From Tsuneonella litorea (GTDB lineage: Bacteria; Pseudomonadota; Alphaproteobacteria; Sphingomonadales; Sphingomonadaceae), in NCBI RefSeq assembly GCF_025154015.1, contig NZ_JAOAMV010000005.1:124001-188000 (forward strand): DNA of 64,000 nt, written 5' to 3'. Shown one piece after another: positions 62,561 to 64,000 of this stretch (positions are counted from its first letter, which is position 1; every line of letters starts with the position of its first letter). The notes beneath the pieces were generated by a model. It was given only the letters and a program-made list of their open reading frames with translations. It was not told the origin of the DNA and made no database searches. A program made the position numbers and the translations under genes.

Positions 62561-64000
62561 CTAGCCCGGAGCGGCTGGCGCGAGAGGTGCGACCGTCGCG
62601 CCGGGTTCGATGAATACGCCTGCTCCCGGCCCCAGGGGCAGGTCCAGCACCACCCACCCGATCGTCAGCGCGGTCGCCGCGACCAGGATCGCGCCCGCGT
62701 AGGGCAGCATGATCGCGACGAAACTACCGAACCCGTAGTCGTGCACCCAGCGGCGGCAGAAGATCAGCATGATCGGCAGGTAACCGACCGGCGTGATCAT
62801 GTTGGTGGCGCTGTCGCCGGCGCGATAGGCAGCCGTGGACATCTCGGGTGAAATCCCCAGCAGCATCAGCATCGGCACCAGCGCCGGCCCGATCACCGCC
62901 CACTTCGCCGAGGCCGAGCCGATGATCATGTTGAGCGCGGAGCCGAAAACCACCACCGATCCCACCATCGCCCACGCGGGCAGGCCGCTTTCGCGCAAGG
63001 CGTCCGCCCCGTTCACCGCGATCACGATTCCCAAGTTGGACCAGGCGAACATCGCCACGAAATGCGCCGCGACGAAGACGAGGACGAGGTAATAGCCCAT
63101 GTCCTGCATCGCGCCGGTCAGCATCTTCACCAGGTCGCGGTGGTCGGCAATCGCGCCGGTCGCCTTGCCATAGGTCCAGGCCGGCACGAGGAATATCAGC
63201 ATGAACAGGGCGAGCAGGCTGTTGTAGAGCGGGCTCAGGCGGCCTTCGCCTGCGGTCTCGTCGATCAGCGGCGTCCCGGGGCCGAAGATGCACAGCAGCC
63301 AGGTCGCCAGCACGGCCAGCAGCGCCAGGCCCGCGCGCCGCAACCCCGTTTTCTGCCCGCGTTCGTCCGGTGTCTGATTGAGGGCGGCCACGTCGGAGCT
63401 TTCGCGCAGGGCTGGGTCGTATTTGCCCAGCCTCGGTTCGACCACGCGATCGGTGACATACCAGATGATCGGCAGGTAGAGGACCGTCATCGCCGCGATG
63501 AAATACCAGTTGCCGGCAATGTTGGCGGTATAGACGTCGCCGAAGGCAGAGGTCACCGCCGCTTCGGTCAGGCCCAGCAACAGGGCATCGAGCTGGCCGG
63601 GCAGCAGGTTGGCGGAAAAGCCGCCGGCGATGCTGGCGAAGCTGGCGCCCACGCCAAGCAGGGGATGGCGGCCGGCGGCGTGGTAGATGATCCCGCACAG
63701 CGGCACGAACACCACGAAGGCCGCGTCGGCGGCGTGGTTGCCCATCATCGATACCAGCGCGACCGCCGGGGTCATCCAGCGGCGGGGCACGTTGGCCATG
63801 CTCAACCGCATCGCGGTCGACAGCAGTCCCACGCGCTCGGCCACGCCGGCGCCGAACATCACCACCAGCACGTAACCGAGCGGCGCGAAGGCGGTGAAGG
63901 TGCGCGGGGTCTCGGTCCACAGCAGGCGGATGTTCTCTGCCGAAAGCAGGCTCGCCACCATCACCAGTCGCGGCTGGCCGGTCGCGGCGTCGAGCTCCGT
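62561..64000 (-). CDS. AbgT-family transporter, 5' end outside the window
   Basis: This is an inner-membrane protein of the AbgT family, some members of which export or import p-aminobenzoyl-glutamate or antifolates. The visible 480 residues comprise many helices with the family blocks NFTGFAPLG-like TFTAFAPLGYVLVVMFGAGVAE and GNHAADAAFVVFVPLCGIIYHAAGRHPL, split at a turn. A C-terminal SATNMITPVGYLPIMLIF is also present. The frame is open to 64000 beyond a GTG at 63964 that is internal by homology, so the true start is outside. The substrate is unknown. Confidence 0.88.
   Translation of the reverse strand, partial: TELDAATGQPRLVMVASLLSAENIRLLWTETPRTFTAFAPLGYVLVVMFGAGVAERVGLLSTAMRLSMANVPRRWMTPAVALVSMMGNHAADAAFVVFVPLCGIIYHAAGRHPLLGVGASFASIAGGFSANLLPGQLDALLLGLTEAAVTSAFGDVYTANIAGNWYFIAAMTVLYLPIIWYVTDRVVEPRLGKYDPALRESSDVAALNQTPDERGQKTGLRRAGLALLAVLATWLLCIFGPGTPLIDETAGEGRLSPLYNSLLALFMLIFLVPAWTYGKATGAIADHRDLVKMLTGAMQDMGYYLVLVFVAAHFVAMFAWSNLGIVIAVNGADALRESGLPAWAMVGSVVVFGSALNMIIGSASAKWAVIGPALVPMLMLLGISPEMSTAAYRAGDSATNMITPVGYLPIMLIFCRRWVHDYGFGSFVAIMLPYAGAILVAATALTIGWVVLDLPLGPGAGVFIEPGATVAPLAPAAPG

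Overview
The window is a dense, GC-rich bacterial chromosome segment, almost certainly from an alphaproteobacterium of the order Sphingomonadales (Erythrobacteraceae or Sphingomonadaceae). Pointers are an Entner-Doudoroff operon (zwf-edd-glk-eda) with no phosphofructokinase, alphaproteobacterial families such as DUF1465 (RcdA-like) and DUF1476 (F1-ATPase zeta), a large TonB-dependent receptor, a carotenoid hydroxylase (crtZ) and an EI-Ntr (ptsP). Both ends cut genes: a DMT transporter at the left and an AbgT transporter at the right.

Layout. 1-6.5 kb is mainly minus strand: DUF2254 and nadA, a membrane protein, a DUF4230 protein overlapping a metallo-beta-lactamase hydrolase, an RcdA-like protein and a YdcH protein. 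6.5-12.3 kb (plus) carries a second very short YdcH gene, ptsP, then rodZ-like, cpoB and tilS. 12.3-13.9 kb (minus) holds an L,D-transpeptidase and a transglutaminase-like protein. 14-23.4 kb (plus) is one overlapping chain: MaoC dehydratase, CoA-ester lyase, YjbQ, zwf, edd, glk, eda and a divergent phosphoenolpyruvate-carboxylase homologue. Then follow a Crp/Fnr regulator (minus), DUF2339, an OmpR-type regulator with a degenerate receiver, and a lipoprotein-TonB receptor operon (minus).

32.9-40.7 kb is a compact type IV secretion operon, virB1-B2-B3-B4-B6-B9-B10-B11, with no virB5, virB7, virB8, virD4 or relaxase in the window. It is followed by a queuosine-precursor transporter, tRNA-Arg(UCU) and a small lower-GC patch downstream of the tRNA that looks like an island remnant. 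42-49 kb (minus) is housekeeping: a lipoprotein, a Nudix hydrolase, a Grx4/BolA pair, DUF1476, a cytochrome-c-like lipoprotein, a quinone reductase, leuD, a small protein, a hypoxanthine-DNA-glycosylase-type gene and leuC. 49-51.7 kb has a thioesterase, crtZ, an AraC regulator and sufE.

51.7-56 kb is a phage-shock (Psp) locus. pspF is divergent from an operon with a near-consensus sigma-54 promoter, reading: small secreted peptide, pspA, pspB, pspC, then four further PspB-like anchor/coiled-coil proteins and a 58-residue membrane protein. 56-62.6 kb is the conserved translation/transcription cluster rimP-nusA-ylxR-infB-(DUF1697)-rbfA.

The most unusual points are the PEPC homologue with substituted active-site motifs inside the Entner-Doudoroff operon, the expanded Psp operon with an in-frame upstream extension of pspA, the stripped-down type IV secretion operon, probable ATT and CTG start codons for tilS and the glycosylase, and a candidate small RNA ending in a strong intrinsic terminator. 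No annotation gap exceeds about 310 bases; the longest (43674-43979) holds the candidate small RNA.
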